From positions 149,691-213,690 of the forward strand of contig NZ_PISE01000031.1 of the NCBI RefSeq assembly GCF_002835805.1: DNA of 64,000 nt, in the 5' to 3' direction. Of the stretch, positions 8,657 through 17,339 are shown piece after piece (position 1 is the stretch's first letter; each line of letters begins with the position of its first letter). The notes under the pieces are model-generated. The model was not told where the DNA came from, made no database searches, and saw only the letters and a list, made by a program, of their open reading frames with translations. The stretch is from Niallia nealsonii. GTDB lineage: Bacteria > Bacillota > Bacilli > Bacillales > Cytobacillaceae. The translations under genes were made by a program, and so were the position numbers.

Positions 8657-8835
8657 TTGTTAAGCCCATACAAACGCCAGTCTTGCAAAAGAATGAGCGA
8701 ATACGGTGATTCAAATGAAAAGTTCTACTAAAAAATTCTATCGCTGCCTAGATTGGCAATTTTAAAAAGCTTGGTTTAATGCCACTTGATTGTGTCAACA
8801 CTGATTTAAAAAGAAGCTCAATCAGGGGAGAGTGC

Positions 8836-10308
8836 ATGGAAAAAATGAAACAGATTTTATTAGCAGGTATGGTTACAGTACTTATATTGACGCAAAATTG
8901 GAGCAATAGCCAAGCAGAGGCAGACACTATTTCATTTGCCCTTAACAACGAAATACAATCCATTGTTTTAAATGAACCGGCATTAAAAGGAAGTCTTGCA
9001 GGCATTAGCATCAGAGACCAGCAAAGCGGCAATATAGTGTATGAGCACATTGGAAATATCAGACTTGCCCCTGCCTCGAATATGAAATTGTTGACAGCAG
9101 CTGTTGCTTTATCTGTTTTAGGAGAAGATTATCGTTTTTCTACAGAAGTAGCCACAGATGGAAAAATCAAAAATAATATTTTGCATGGCAATCTTTATTT
9201 AAAAGGAAAAGGAGATACGACCTTAATGGCAGATGATTTGGATCAGCTTGCCCGTACATTGAAAAACAAAGGCATTCAAAAAGTGACTGGCAGCCTTATC
9301 TATGATACGAGTTGGTATGATTCTATCCCCTTATCGGTTGATCTTGCCTGGAGCGATGAAGCGACCTATTACGGGGCAAAAATTTCTCCGTTAACTGTTT
9401 CGCCGACTAAAGAATATGATGCAGGAACGGTTTTGATTAAAACAGCACCTGCCAAAAAAATGGGCGCTTCGGCCATCCTAACAGCAAAACCAGCAACAAA
9501 TGCAATAACTATCATAAATAAAACCAAAACGGTTGAAAAACAAGGAAAAAAGAAACTACGCTACACGAGAGAGCATGATGGGAAAAAAATTATCGTTTCA
9601 GGCACTATTCCTATCGATGCTTCCGCTGACTCAGAATGGATATCTGTTTTCGATCCAAGCAAAGTGGCAGCTGATTTATTTCAACAATCCTTAACAAAAC
9701 AGGGAATCCAAACATATGGCATCCATAAAGGCGTTACACCAGAGCTTTCTACTCTTATGGCCTCACAAGAATCTATTCCCTTATCCAAGCTCCTGATTCC
9801 GTTTATGAAATTAAGCAATAACACCATTGCCGAGACATTGCTGAAAGAAATAGGAAAAGTCAAAAGGGGCAAAGGAAGTTTTGAAGCAGGCATTGCTGTT
9901 GTCAAAGAGGAGTTGAAAAAGTTTGGATTAAATCCTGATCATATGCTGATTCGTGATGGCTCTGGCATTTCACCGATTGATTTTGTGACTGCAAATGATC
10001 TGTCGCTTTTATTGTTTCATATCCAAAAAAAGCCGTGGTTTCCCGTGTATCTAACTTCCTTGCCAGTGTCAGGAAATACAGAACGGCTCGTTGGCGGAAC
10101 ATTGCGCTATCGCCTTCATTCTGAAAATACCAAAGGCAAAGTGCGGGCTAAAACAGGATCTTTATCTGCTGTGAGCACATTATCTGGTTATGTGGAAAGC
10201 AGAAGCGGTAAAAAGTATATCTTTTCAATCCTTCTGAATCATTTAGTAGACGATGATAAAGGAAAACAAATTCAAGATAAAATCGTGGAAACATTGGCAG
10301 CCTATTGA
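8836..10308 (+). CDS. D-alanyl-D-alanine carboxypeptidase/endopeptidase (class C PBP, S13 family)
   Basis: A secreted 490-residue penicillin-binding protein of the DacB/PBP4 (peptidase S13) family, which trims or cleaves peptide cross-links of peptidoglycan outside the membrane. A signal peptide is visible at residues 1-27 (ILLAGMVTVLILT core, cleavage near SQAEA). The active-site motifs are present: SNMK (Ser81-Lys84), SNN (327-329) and KTG (439-441). The long insertion between the first two motifs is typical of the family. I place the start at 8836 because AGGGGAGA lies 5-12 bases upstream; an earlier ATG at 8779 would add residues before the signal peptide. Confidence 0.9.
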   Translation: MEKMKQILLAGMVTVLILTQNWSNSQAEADTISFALNNEIQSIVLNEPALKGSLAGISIRDQQSGNIVYEHIGNIRLAPASNMKLLTAAVALSVLGEDYRFSTEVATDGKIKNNILHGNLYLKGKGDTTLMADDLDQLARTLKNKGIQKVTGSLIYDTSWYDSIPLSVDLAWSDEATYYGAKISPLTVSPTKEYDAGTVLIKTAPAKKMGASAILTAKPATNAITIINKTKTVEKQGKKKLRYTREHDGKKIIVSGTIPIDASADSEWISVFDPSKVAADLFQQSLTKQGIQTYGIHKGVTPELSTLMASQESIPLSKLLIPFMKLSNNTIAETLLKEIGKVKRGKGSFEAGIAVVKEELKKFGLNPDHMLIRDGSGISPIDFVTANDLSLLLFHIQKKPWFPVYLTSLPVSGNTERLVGGTLRYRLHSENTKGKVRAKTGSLSAVSTLSGYVESRSGKKYIFSILLNHLVDDDKGKQIQDKIVETLAAY

Positions 10309-10461
10309 TACGCTTATCTATAGCTTATTTGCGCCGTCAAAAGGGCTATTCTATATGATTCAACCGTTTTTTTATAAATGGTAAAATCTTTTTCCTCTCT
10401 TACATCTTTTTTCCAAAATTGGACAAGATAAGATCAAGTTGAACACCTAGGAGGAAAATTA

Positions 10462-11220
10462 ATGAAAAAAGAATTGCTTTTTGCGTTTGCTGCCTTCTTT
10501 TTTATGTCCTTAAGTGCGATTACAGGTGTATATGCATTAGAAAAAGAAGAGATGGAAAAAATAGTGCAGGAGAAATCCATTGATTTTGCAAAAGATGGTT
10601 CCAATGAAACGGTTCAATTAAAAGGAATCACAATAAAAGAGGAATCTAATTTTTTTAAAGAACTTTCTTTAGAAGTGAAAAATGAAGCAGACAAAACCAA
10701 TACTATCCCCTTAGAAGGCGGCTATAAACCGACTCTCGAAACGGTGGATATTAATGGTGATCAAATAAAAGAAATATTTATTACCGTTTTTACTAATAAA
10801 AAATTGAGCAAAGCCACTTATTATTTATATTCCGTATCAAAGGGCAATGTAGAAGAGATTGCATTGCCAGAAACCCCTAGTATTTCTAGTCAGTTCAAAC
10901 CGGATTATAAAGCTGAATTATCCATTTCAGGGCAAAAAACCTATCTTTTTAATTTATACAGCAAAAAAGATACATATGAGAAGTTAGGTTTGTATCATAA
11001 TGGCCAATTAAATGAGCCGACGGAGTTAATTGTCCAGCCATTTTCGCCTCTTACTGTTATCACTTATCACGAAAAACCAGCTTTAAAAGGAAAACAAAAA
11101 ATAAGTGGGATTGCGCCTGTTGATACGATTGCTTTTTTAGAAACGATATGGACGAAAACAAAAAAAGGCTGGAAATTAGAAAAAATGACCATGAAAGAAA
11201 TCAGCCATCATGGACAATAA
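10462..11220 (+). CDS. Secreted protein of unknown function (VCBS/FG-GAP-like segment)
   Basis: A 252-residue protein with a clear signal peptide (residues 1-25, FAAFFFMSLSAITGVYA, likely cleaved after YA). The mature part is beta-rich. A DINGDQIKEIFIT segment near residues 97-110 resembles the calcium-binding strand of FG-GAP/VCBS repeats. I do not recognise a specific family. The ribosome binding site CTAGGAGG is strong. It lies between a PBP gene and an AbrB-type membrane protein gene in the same direction but is enclosed by its own terminator, so it is probably a single-gene unit acting outside the cell. Confidence 0.75.
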   Translation: MKKELLFAFAAFFFMSLSAITGVYALEKEEMEKIVQEKSIDFAKDGSNETVQLKGITIKEESNFFKELSLEVKNEADKTNTIPLEGGYKPTLETVDINGDQIKEIFITVFTNKKLSKATYYLYSVSKGNVEEIALPETPSISSQFKPDYKAELSISGQKTYLFNLYSKKDTYEKLGLYHNGQLNEPTELIVQPFSPLTVITYHEKPALKGKQKISGIAPVDTIAFLETIWTKTKKGWKLEKMTMKEISHHGQ

Positions 11221-11225
11221 CTGAG

Positions 11226-11273
11226 AAAAAGCTTAAAAGTACTAGATATATGTAGTATTTTTAAGCTTTTTTA
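11226..11273 (+). terminator. Terminator after the secreted protein gene
   Basis: A long AT-rich stem, AAAAAGCTTAAAA pairing with TTTTTAAGCTTTTT, with an inner TACTA/TAGTA pairing. It is 6 bases after the stop codon. Confidence 0.85.
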
Positions 11274-11418
11274 TTGGGGAGATTTATTAGAAACTTTGAA
11301 CAAGAAAAGCATTTATATCCACCTTTTCTTCGTTTTGTCCCTTTTTCTAATCTATAAAGTAGTATAATGAAACAGAAGGGAACTAGACTCGTAGGCAAGA
11401 AGGGAATGGAATGATGCT

Positions 11419-12498
11419 ATGTCTTATTTAAAATTACTTGTTTCTGCCTGTATTGGCGGATTGCTTTTTTACTTTTTTCATTTGCCGTTGGCGTGGATTC
11501 TTGGTCCAATGATTGGCACCATTTTTTATACGAAACTCACCAAACAATTGATAAAAATGCCTGTCCTTTTTCGTGATCTTGGCTTCATCTCCATTGGCTA
11601 TACGATCGGCCTTACCTTCTCTAAAGAAGCTTTAGTCGAAATGTTTACCCATTTGCCCTCCATGTTAGCGATGACTTTATCCATGATTGCATTTAGTCTG
11701 ATTCTTGCATTTTTCACCACAAAAATTACACATACAAACTATAAGTCTACAATAGCTGGAAGCATTCCAGGAGGTCTCACACAAATGGTGGCCTTATGTG
11801 GAGAAATGAAAGGCATTGATCTTGCGGCAGTGACTATTATCCAAGTGACTAGAATTGTGTCCGTTGTAATGCTTGTTCCATTTCTTGTATATAGTCCTTT
11901 GCTTCATGGAAACGAACAAGCAGGCGAAGTGATGACACATATGAGCACTTCTTACCAATGGTCTATCCTTCCGTTTATCCTTTTAGCTGCAAGCGCTGCG
12001 TTTCTTAGTAAAAAAGGCAAGTTTCCTACTCCATTCCTAATTGGTCCGATTATAATCATCGCGATTCTTGTTATAGCAGGGATTCATGCGCCGGCACTGC
12101 CAGTCAGTCTTATCAGCATTTCCCAGCTTTTTATCGGCATTGATTTAGGATTGCGTGTAAAACTTGGAGAAATAGAGAAAAAAGCAATGTTTTCCACTGT
12201 CGCTATTATTTCTTCGTTTTTATTAGTCGTTTTTTCCTTTGTTTTAAGCAGTATCCTCCTTCATTTGGAAAACGGCATCACACTGATGACCGCATTTATT
12301 GCCCTTGCTCCAGGAGGCATGGCAGAAATGGCGATACTCGGCCAATCTGTAGGCGGTGATTTAACCGTGATTACAACCTATCAACTATTTAGGCTATTGT
12401 TTATTCTTTTTTGTGTACCATCTATACTAAAATGGATTTTTCTTTTATTGGATTGGAATGAAAAGCGAAAATTGGTAGTAAAGAGTGAGGGGAAATAA
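11419..12498 (+). CDS. AbrB-type (AbrB duplication family) membrane protein
   Basis: A 359-residue polytopic membrane protein with about 10 predicted helices in two similar halves. Each half carries a Gly/Pro-rich motif: LAWILGPMIGT near residue 23 and FPTPFLIGPIIII near residue 200; GGLTQMVALCGEM and GGMAEMAILGQSVG are the matching inner motifs. This internal repeat is the AbrB duplication family, related to proteins once annotated as ammonia monooxygenases. The family is thought to transport or regulate small molecules, but the substrate is unknown. It is unrelated to the transition-state regulator AbrB despite the name. Confidence 0.85.
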   Translation: MSYLKLLVSACIGGLLFYFFHLPLAWILGPMIGTIFYTKLTKQLIKMPVLFRDLGFISIGYTIGLTFSKEALVEMFTHLPSMLAMTLSMIAFSLILAFFTTKITHTNYKSTIAGSIPGGLTQMVALCGEMKGIDLAAVTIIQVTRIVSVVMLVPFLVYSPLLHGNEQAGEVMTHMSTSYQWSILPFILLAASAAFLSKKGKFPTPFLIGPIIIIAILVIAGIHAPALPVSLISISQLFIGIDLGLRVKLGEIEKKAMFSTVAIISSFLLVVFSFVLSSILLHLENGITLMTAFIALAPGGMAEMAILGQSVGGDLTVITTYQLFRLLFILFCVPSILKWIFLLLDWNEKRKLVVKSEGK

Positions 12499-12512
12499 CA
12501 TTTTAGTTGGAG

Positions 12513-12555
12513 AATCTTTTGATTCCGTATCATGTAATCAAAAGATTTTTTTTAA
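12513..12555 (+). terminator. Terminator after the AbrB-type gene
   Basis: A perfect 12-bp stem (12513-12524 with 12536-12547) followed by a run of T residues. Confidence 0.9.
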
Positions 12556-12910
12556 CAGAATCATCAGCATCGTAATTTAAAGTCAACTTTTATCTTGAAT
12601 AGGAGAGAAGACCTCACTTCATTAAAATATACAGACAATTAAAAAAGGAATACACAAATGATGGGAAGATTTAATAAGGGATTTCATTCTAAAAAATAGA
12701 AAGGATACGTGGATAAACAAAAAGTACCGTGCTTTTCCTTGCCGTCGTCGAATAAGCCAGTATTCGTTTCAACAGAAAGCATCCTTTTTTAGCTAGGGCT
12801 TTCTTATCATATGTTATGTATTTACCTTTATTCTAGAAATATCTATGCTATAATTTTTTCGATATCATAAGCAATATCGTTTTTTACATACAATATGGGG
12901 AGAGGATAAT
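12556..12910. other. Non-coding stretch upstream of the TIR gene
   Basis: About 355 bp with no convincing gene, AT-rich, including a patch of higher GC around 12740-12770. No clear repeat or riboswitch was seen. The promoter of the TIR gene should lie near its right end, where the sequence becomes very AT-rich (12830-12900). Confidence 0.5.
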
Positions 12911-13936
12911 ATGTCAGAAAGAAGACCAAAGGTTTTTATTGGCTCTTCAAGAGAAGCAATTGACTATGTAAATGCACTACAAGGACATTTAAGCTATCAT
13001 GCAGAGGTTACACCATGGTCGGCTGGAGCTTTCCAGGGAATGAAATACACCATGGAGTCGCTTGAAATGCATTTAGAACAAAATGATTTTGCTGTTTTTA
13101 TATTTTCTAATGATGATATTACAAAAATACGCGAACATACATACCATACTACAAGAGACAATACTTTGTTTGAAATGGGTTTATTTTGGGGCAGGCTAAA
13201 AAGGGAAAGAGTATTTTTTATTATTCCAGATACAGTTGCAAAAGAAGTGAATGGAGAGAAGGTAGAAGGATACCATCTTCTTTCTGATTTAGTCGGATTA
13301 ACCGCTTTAACTTATGAATCATCCCGTGGTGATGGAAATCATTCTTCCGCAGTAAATACTGCTGCAGGAGAAATAATCGGCATTATAAAAAAATTGGGCC
13401 GCTTTGAAGATGCTAAATTATTATTAGAAGAAGCAAGGATGGTTCAAAAAATTAAGAGAAGATCGACTATCTTCACAAGAAAACTTTCAAAAGCACTTAT
13501 AAAGTTGAATCATAAAAATATTTATGATCACTTAGAAGCTTCGTTTCGTTCTGCATATCTGCTGCCTAGCAGTGCTTATATGGAAGGTGTAGGTATCTGG
13601 AGAAGTGATGGAACAGATGGTTTAAAACATGTATCGGGGCATATTGGACAAAAAGATTTTTATCCATTTAATATCAATGCCGATAAAGAAGAAGGAGATT
13701 TAGAGCGTATCCACATAATTGATTGTTTTCAAGATAAAGTGGAGATTATGGAATTAAACAAGGATATTGGTGATAAAATTTATCTAATATGTTATCCTAT
13801 AAGGGAAGAGTTAGTTATAACTGTTACGATAGGCAACGATAGTTTTTTAACGGAAGAAGAAATGATTTCCATATTTGCGGGGAATCATGAACTGATTCGA
13901 ATTGTTGATGATATTTTTGGAGGTGTTACGGTATGA
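12911..13936 (+). CDS. TIR-domain protein (CAP12/Pycsar-type TIR) with C-terminal putative sensor domain
   Basis: A 341-residue protein. Residues ~6-160 match the TIR-like domain called CAP12/PCTIR (once 'nucleotide-binding protein, TIR-like'): KVFIGSSREAIDYVNAL at the N-terminus, VTPWSAGAFQ, DFAVFIFSNDD and RDNTLFEMGLFWGRL. Glu88 of that last motif is at the catalytic position of NAD-cleaving TIR domains. Residues ~175-341 are a separate, less familiar alpha/beta region with GAF-like strand pattern. Known members act as NADase effectors in CBASS and Pycsar phage defence. No cyclase is adjacent, so the signal may be sensed by the C-terminal region. It overlaps the next gene by four bases (ATGA). 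Confidence 0.8.
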   Translation: MSERRPKVFIGSSREAIDYVNALQGHLSYHAEVTPWSAGAFQGMKYTMESLEMHLEQNDFAVFIFSNDDITKIREHTYHTTRDNTLFEMGLFWGRLKRERVFFIIPDTVAKEVNGEKVEGYHLLSDLVGLTALTYESSRGDGNHSSAVNTAAGEIIGIIKKLGRFEDAKLLLEEARMVQKIKRRSTIFTRKLSKALIKLNHKNIYDHLEASFRSAYLLPSSAYMEGVGIWRSDGTDGLKHVSGHIGQKDFYPFNINADKEEGDLERIHIIDCFQDKVEIMELNKDIGDKIYLICYPIREELVITVTIGNDSFLTEEEMISIFAGNHELIRIVDDIFGGVTV

Positions 13937-14112
13937 GCAATATCATTGATTTTAAAGTAGTAAAGAAAATGCTTTCGGATCAAGAATTGGAAGATTTTAA
14001 GAAATCCATTGTTCATCCAAAAACGCCAGTAGATGGAAAACAAAAAGCAGGAACTGTTGTATTCCGAAGAAAAGCGAATTATAGTGAATCATTTGGAAAA
14101 GAACAGTATTGA
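13933..14112 (+). CDS. Small protein (59 aa) translationally coupled to the TIR gene
   Basis: A 59-residue frame starts at the ATG inside the ATGA that ends the TIR gene, a classic coupling signal. The product is charged, beginning MSNIIDFKVVKKMLSDQE, and ends with a basic stretch (VVFRRKANYSESFGKEQY). It has no signal or membrane segment. A GGAGG sequence lies 11-15 bases before the ATG, inside the TIR gene. I do not recognise the family. Its tight coupling suggests a partner or antidote of the TIR protein. Composition and start context make it more credible than the overlapping 14033 frame. Confidence 0.6.
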   Translation: MSNIIDFKVVKKMLSDQELEDFKKSIVHPKTPVDGKQKAGTVVFRRKANYSESFGKEQY

Positions 14113-14242
14113 TAAGTGTTATTGCAAAGAATTTTTCCGTTTTAAAGGAGATTCTACATGCATGAAAAATAAATGTGCACGTTACCGCAGAAAAACCAGC
14201 AAAAAGGAAGAACAACAAAAAAATAAACAAAAGACATTCTGA
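14033..14242 (+). CDS. Possible small Cys/Lys-rich protein (69 aa), overlapping frame
   Basis: A 69-residue frame in a different phase from the 59-aa gene, overlapping its last 80 bases and running to a terminator. Four Cys residues occur as CYC and, 13 residues after its second Cys, CMKNKC, which could bind a metal. The tail is very Lys-rich. There is no good ribosome binding site before its ATG, so it may be a chance frame, an overlapping gene, or translated by coupling. The terminator at 14229 overlaps its last codons, which weakens the case only slightly. Confidence 0.3.
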   Translation: MENKKQELLYSEEKRIIVNHLEKNSIDKCYCKEFFRFKGDSTCMKNKCARYRRKTSKKEEQQKNKQKTF

Positions 14243-14265
14243 CCATTGTTAGAGTGTCTTTTTGT
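14229..14265 (+). terminator. Terminator of the TIR operon
   Basis: AAAAGACATTCT (14229-14240) pairs with AGAGTGTCTTTT (14251-14262) with one mismatch, then TTT. It closes the TIR/small-protein unit. Confidence 0.8.
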
Positions 14266-14860
14266 CGCCTAGTTCCTTTGTTATAATAATTGGATAATTG
14301 CACTTATTATACTTCAGAAAAATATTTATCTAATGCTCATATTGAAAAATTGCAGATTTTCAATGTAAGGTTAAAATACAAGTAGAGCGTGATAAACCAT
14401 TTTGAATCCCCGTTCCTAAGAAAAAAGCGAATGGGGATTTTTTCTTAGAACAATACTGTATGTTTATCTATAGAAAAGCCGTTTTTAGCATTTTATAATA
14501 GTTCGTGTTTAAAAGAAATCTAAAAGTGTCCGGCCTGTGAAAGAATGGCATTTTCACAAATAAATACCGAACAATACAAACTTTACACCTTATTAATATT
14601 CGTTTATACTCTTTTCTTTTATTTGAACTCATGTCTTCACCTTAAATTTTTTCTATATACTCCTTATATAGCATTCCAATATCGTTAGTTTGTGTAAAAT
14701 AACATCATTTTTGATAAATAGTTTTGCCTGACTCCATTTTTTCTATATTCCACTGTAATTTTTTATAAAAATTTTCCTTTTTCAACCTATCTTTTTCCTT
14801 TTAATAGTAAAATAAAAATAGTTCATCAGATAGACAGAATGCTAAAAAGGAGCGTTGGTT
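14266..14860. other. Long AT-rich non-coding stretch before the WHH toxin-like gene
   Basis: About 595 bp without a convincing gene. It holds one more hairpin (AATCCCC at 14405-14411 with GGGGATT at 14433-14439, followed by TTTTTC) that looks like a second terminator, and no riboswitch or repeat that I recognise. The low GC content and isolation fit an accessory insertion site. Confidence 0.5.
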
Positions 14861-15757
14861 ATGGGGATTATTCGGGGACTTGGGAAAGTAGTCAATACAG
14901 TGGTTGGAGATACAGCAAAAAGCGGTGTAAACATACTAAGCAAAGCCGTTTCCAGCAAAAATGGGAAGCTGGGAGAATATATTGGTGAAGTAGGAAATAG
15001 CGTTATTGAGGCGTCCAAAACGGCGGTCGATTCAGTTGGGCAATTTGCAGATGGAGCGGTTCAAGGAACATATGGGATGTTAAAACAAAATGACTACCAT
15101 AAACAACAAGGCTGGGCGGATATAAAAGATTCAACCGGACGCACAGTAAAAGGGATTGGTTCCGGAATCATCTACACCGTGAAAAGTGGAGCCATTACCA
15201 TAAATGGGGTAAAAAATAAGGATAAAGAGCAAATCATCTGTGGCTTAAAAAATATCGGAAAAGTTGCAGCGGTCACAACTTTTGCAGTAGGCGTTGTTGA
15301 TATTATCGATGGAACAGATATGGTAGAAGCAGAAGAAATCGACACAAGAAATGATCAGTTAAATGGAGTGGAACATGTAGAAACCGGTGTGTCTTTTGTA
15401 GAAAAAACGGTGGAGCTGCCAAATGGAGCGGAAGTGACGGGAACATTTCCTGAATTTGAATCCAAATTTAGTGTGGTGCTGGTAGAAGAGGTTTATTTAG
15501 AAAGTGATTCGACGCAATTTCATATAGCCAATGAAACTTTTTATCAATCGATTCAAGAAAATCCAGATTTAGCAGCAGAGCTGAATTTATCACCCGCTGA
15601 TATACAATCTTTAGAAAATGGAATAACGCTTGACGGATATGTGTGGCATCATTCGGAAGAGCCAGGTGTTCTGCAGCTAGTGGATGAAGACATTCACGAG
15701 AATACAGGACATACAGGAGGCCGGGAGCTGTGGGGCGGTGGAAGTGAGAACCGATAG
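14861..15757 (+). CDS. WHH-family nuclease toxin-like protein, no adjacent immunity gene
   Basis: A 298-residue protein. The last ~60 residues contain the WHH signature of HNH/Endo VII nucleases: WHH at 262-264, then His279 in DEDIH and GHTGG at 283-287, followed by WGGG. In polymorphic toxins this C-terminal domain cleaves nucleic acid. Residues ~1-150 are Gly/Ala/Val-rich with repeated small-residue helices, and there is no signal peptide or LXG domain, so the delivery route is unclear. The start at 14861 has AAAGGAG 8-14 bases upstream. A partner immunity gene normally lies just downstream; none is visible in the 212 bases before the next gene. Confidence 0.75.
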   Translation: MGIIRGLGKVVNTVVGDTAKSGVNILSKAVSSKNGKLGEYIGEVGNSVIEASKTAVDSVGQFADGAVQGTYGMLKQNDYHKQQGWADIKDSTGRTVKGIGSGIIYTVKSGAITINGVKNKDKEQIICGLKNIGKVAAVTTFAVGVVDIIDGTDMVEAEEIDTRNDQLNGVEHVETGVSFVEKTVELPNGAEVTGTFPEFESKFSVVLVEEVYLESDSTQFHIANETFYQSIQENPDLAAELNLSPADIQSLENGITLDGYVWHHSEEPGVLQLVDEDIHENTGHTGGRELWGGGSENR

Positions 15758-15969
15758 AAATTTAAATGAAGATAATAATTTATAGGATAGTTTGGTTCAT
15801 GATGAGGGCTAATTATCCTTTTTTATTTGCAGAATGGACTAAATAAATTATCCTTTGCCAGCTGTTTCTCTCAAAAGAAGAAGGAAACGATTACGTGAAA
15901 AAGAAATATCATGAAACTAATAGCTTATGACAAACGTAAATAAGGTTAAGGAGAATTAAATAAAGGAAG

Positions 15970-16743
15970 GTGTTACTACTGAAAATAGAGAAATATAAAA
16001 TGGAAACATCAAAAGGGAAGTTACAATATAATATTAGCGGAAATGGGAAGCCAAAAATAGTTCTGATTAACGGCGGTTCGGGACCGATAGAAGGTTGGAT
16101 GAAAATAATTACAGAAATCTCGGAATTCTCATCCGTGTTTTCCTACAATCGTTTTGGTATTACTGGTAGCGATAAGCCAAAAGAAGCTCAAGATGGCATG
16201 ACGATTGTTAGAACTCTACGTGAAGCTTTAACAATAGTGGAATTTGAACCTCCATTCTTATTAGTTGGACATTCATTAGGTGGTCTGTATGCAAATCTAT
16301 ATGCCCGACTCTACCCAAATGAAGTAGAAGGAGTTGTCTTTTTAGAATCCAGCCATCCGAAAGATTTAAGCCTTAATGAATATCAAGGTAAGACTATAAA
16401 AGCAATTAATAAGGTGTTCACCATGTTTGATTCATTGTCTTCTCATAAACAATTCAATGAAGTTAATTTTGTGAAAGAAACTGTGAATCAAATTCATCAA
16501 ATAGACTCTTTTCCCGAGATACCAGTATATGTAATTACAGGTGGGAAAGAAAATCGAATGATGCCAGAGGAAGTTCGAAAAAAACGACTAGATAATCAAT
16601 TAGAATTACTTTTGTTATCAAGAAACAGCAAACATATTGTTGCTGAAAAAAGCGGTCATTTCCCGCAATTGTCAGAACCTGATGTAGTCATTGATAGTAT
16701 CAAGAATTGTATAAAACAAATAACTAACACAACCGATATCTAA
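15970..16743 (+). CDS. Alpha/beta hydrolase
   Basis: A ~257-residue alpha/beta-hydrolase fold protein. The nucleophile elbow GHSLGG is near residue 98 and the catalytic His is in KSGHFPQLSEP near the C-terminus; the oxyanion loop is INGGSGP. It has no signal peptide. The start is doubtful: GTG at 15970 sits on top of the AAAGGAAGG ribosome binding site, while CTG at 15979 is at better spacing and the first ATG is at 16000. The substrate is unknown; esterase, lipase or haloalkane-type activities are all possible for the family. It precedes a VOC gene in the same direction. Confidence 0.85.
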   Translation: MLLLKIEKYKMETSKGKLQYNISGNGKPKIVLINGGSGPIEGWMKIITEISEFSSVFSYNRFGITGSDKPKEAQDGMTIVRTLREALTIVEFEPPFLLVGHSLGGLYANLYARLYPNEVEGVVFLESSHPKDLSLNEYQGKTIKAINKVFTMFDSLSSHKQFNEVNFVKETVNQIHQIDSFPEIPVYVITGGKENRMMPEEVRKKRLDNQLELLLLSRNSKHIVAEKSGHFPQLSEPDVVIDSIKNCIKQITNTTDI

Positions 16744-16835
16744 TTAACATAAAGTTTTTTGTGTCGAATTGTACACTGTATAAGCAAAAATAAGCTATTC
16801 CATAGATGTGAAAAAAGAGAAGGAGGAATTCCAAA

Positions 16836-17240
16836 ATGAAACTGGATATGGTTGGTCTTAAGGTACAAAATATGGCACAATCTTTAGCTTTTTATGAGGC
16901 ATTGGGATTTGGTGTTTTATCAGGAGGTCCTAATGAAACTTATGCAGAATTGAACAATAATGGTGTGCGTGTTTCATTAAATTTGTTCACTATGCTCTCA
17001 GAGGTTTATCAAATACCATTAGAAGATGTTCTGAATCAGAACGAAGCAGCCATTCCTAAAGTAGAACTGGCCTTTCTTGTAGATGAACCAAAACAAGTAG
17101 ACGATAAATACCAAGAATTAAAAGATAAAGGCTATGAAATCTACCGGGAGCCATGGGATGCCTTTTGGGGGCAGCGTTATGCGATTATTAAAGATCCCGA
17201 TAACAATCTGTTAAGCCTTTTTGCCCATTTAGAAGGCTAG
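16836..17240 (+). CDS. VOC family (glyoxalase/bleomycin-resistance fold) protein
   Basis: A 134-residue single-domain VOC protein. The N-terminal strand DMVGLKVQNMAQSLAFYEALGF and the C-terminal DPDNNLLSLFAHLEG are typical of this fold. Such proteins bind small molecules or perform metal-dependent isomerisation or drug binding; a function cannot be named. A GAGAAGGAGGAA ribosome binding site precedes the ATG. It follows the alpha/beta hydrolase by 92 bases and may be a separate transcript. Confidence 0.85.
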   Translation: MKLDMVGLKVQNMAQSLAFYEALGFGVLSGGPNETYAELNNNGVRVSLNLFTMLSEVYQIPLEDVLNQNEAAIPKVELAFLVDEPKQVDDKYQELKDKGYEIYREPWDAFWGQRYAIIKDPDNNLLSLFAHLEG

Positions 17241-17262
17241 AACACTTCTTTTACATATAAAC

Positions 17263-17306
17263 AAAAAAAGCGATCAACTGAGATTTATCAGCTAGTCGCT
17301 TTTTTC
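17263..17306. terminator. Bidirectional terminator between VOC and YoaK genes
   Basis: AAAAAGCGA (17265-17273) with TCGCTTTTT (17296-17304), plus an inner CTGA/TCAG pairing. A runs on one side and T runs on the other serve both converging genes. Confidence 0.85.
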
Positions 17307-17339
17307 GTGTCATAACAGGCATAAATGATTGAATGCTAT

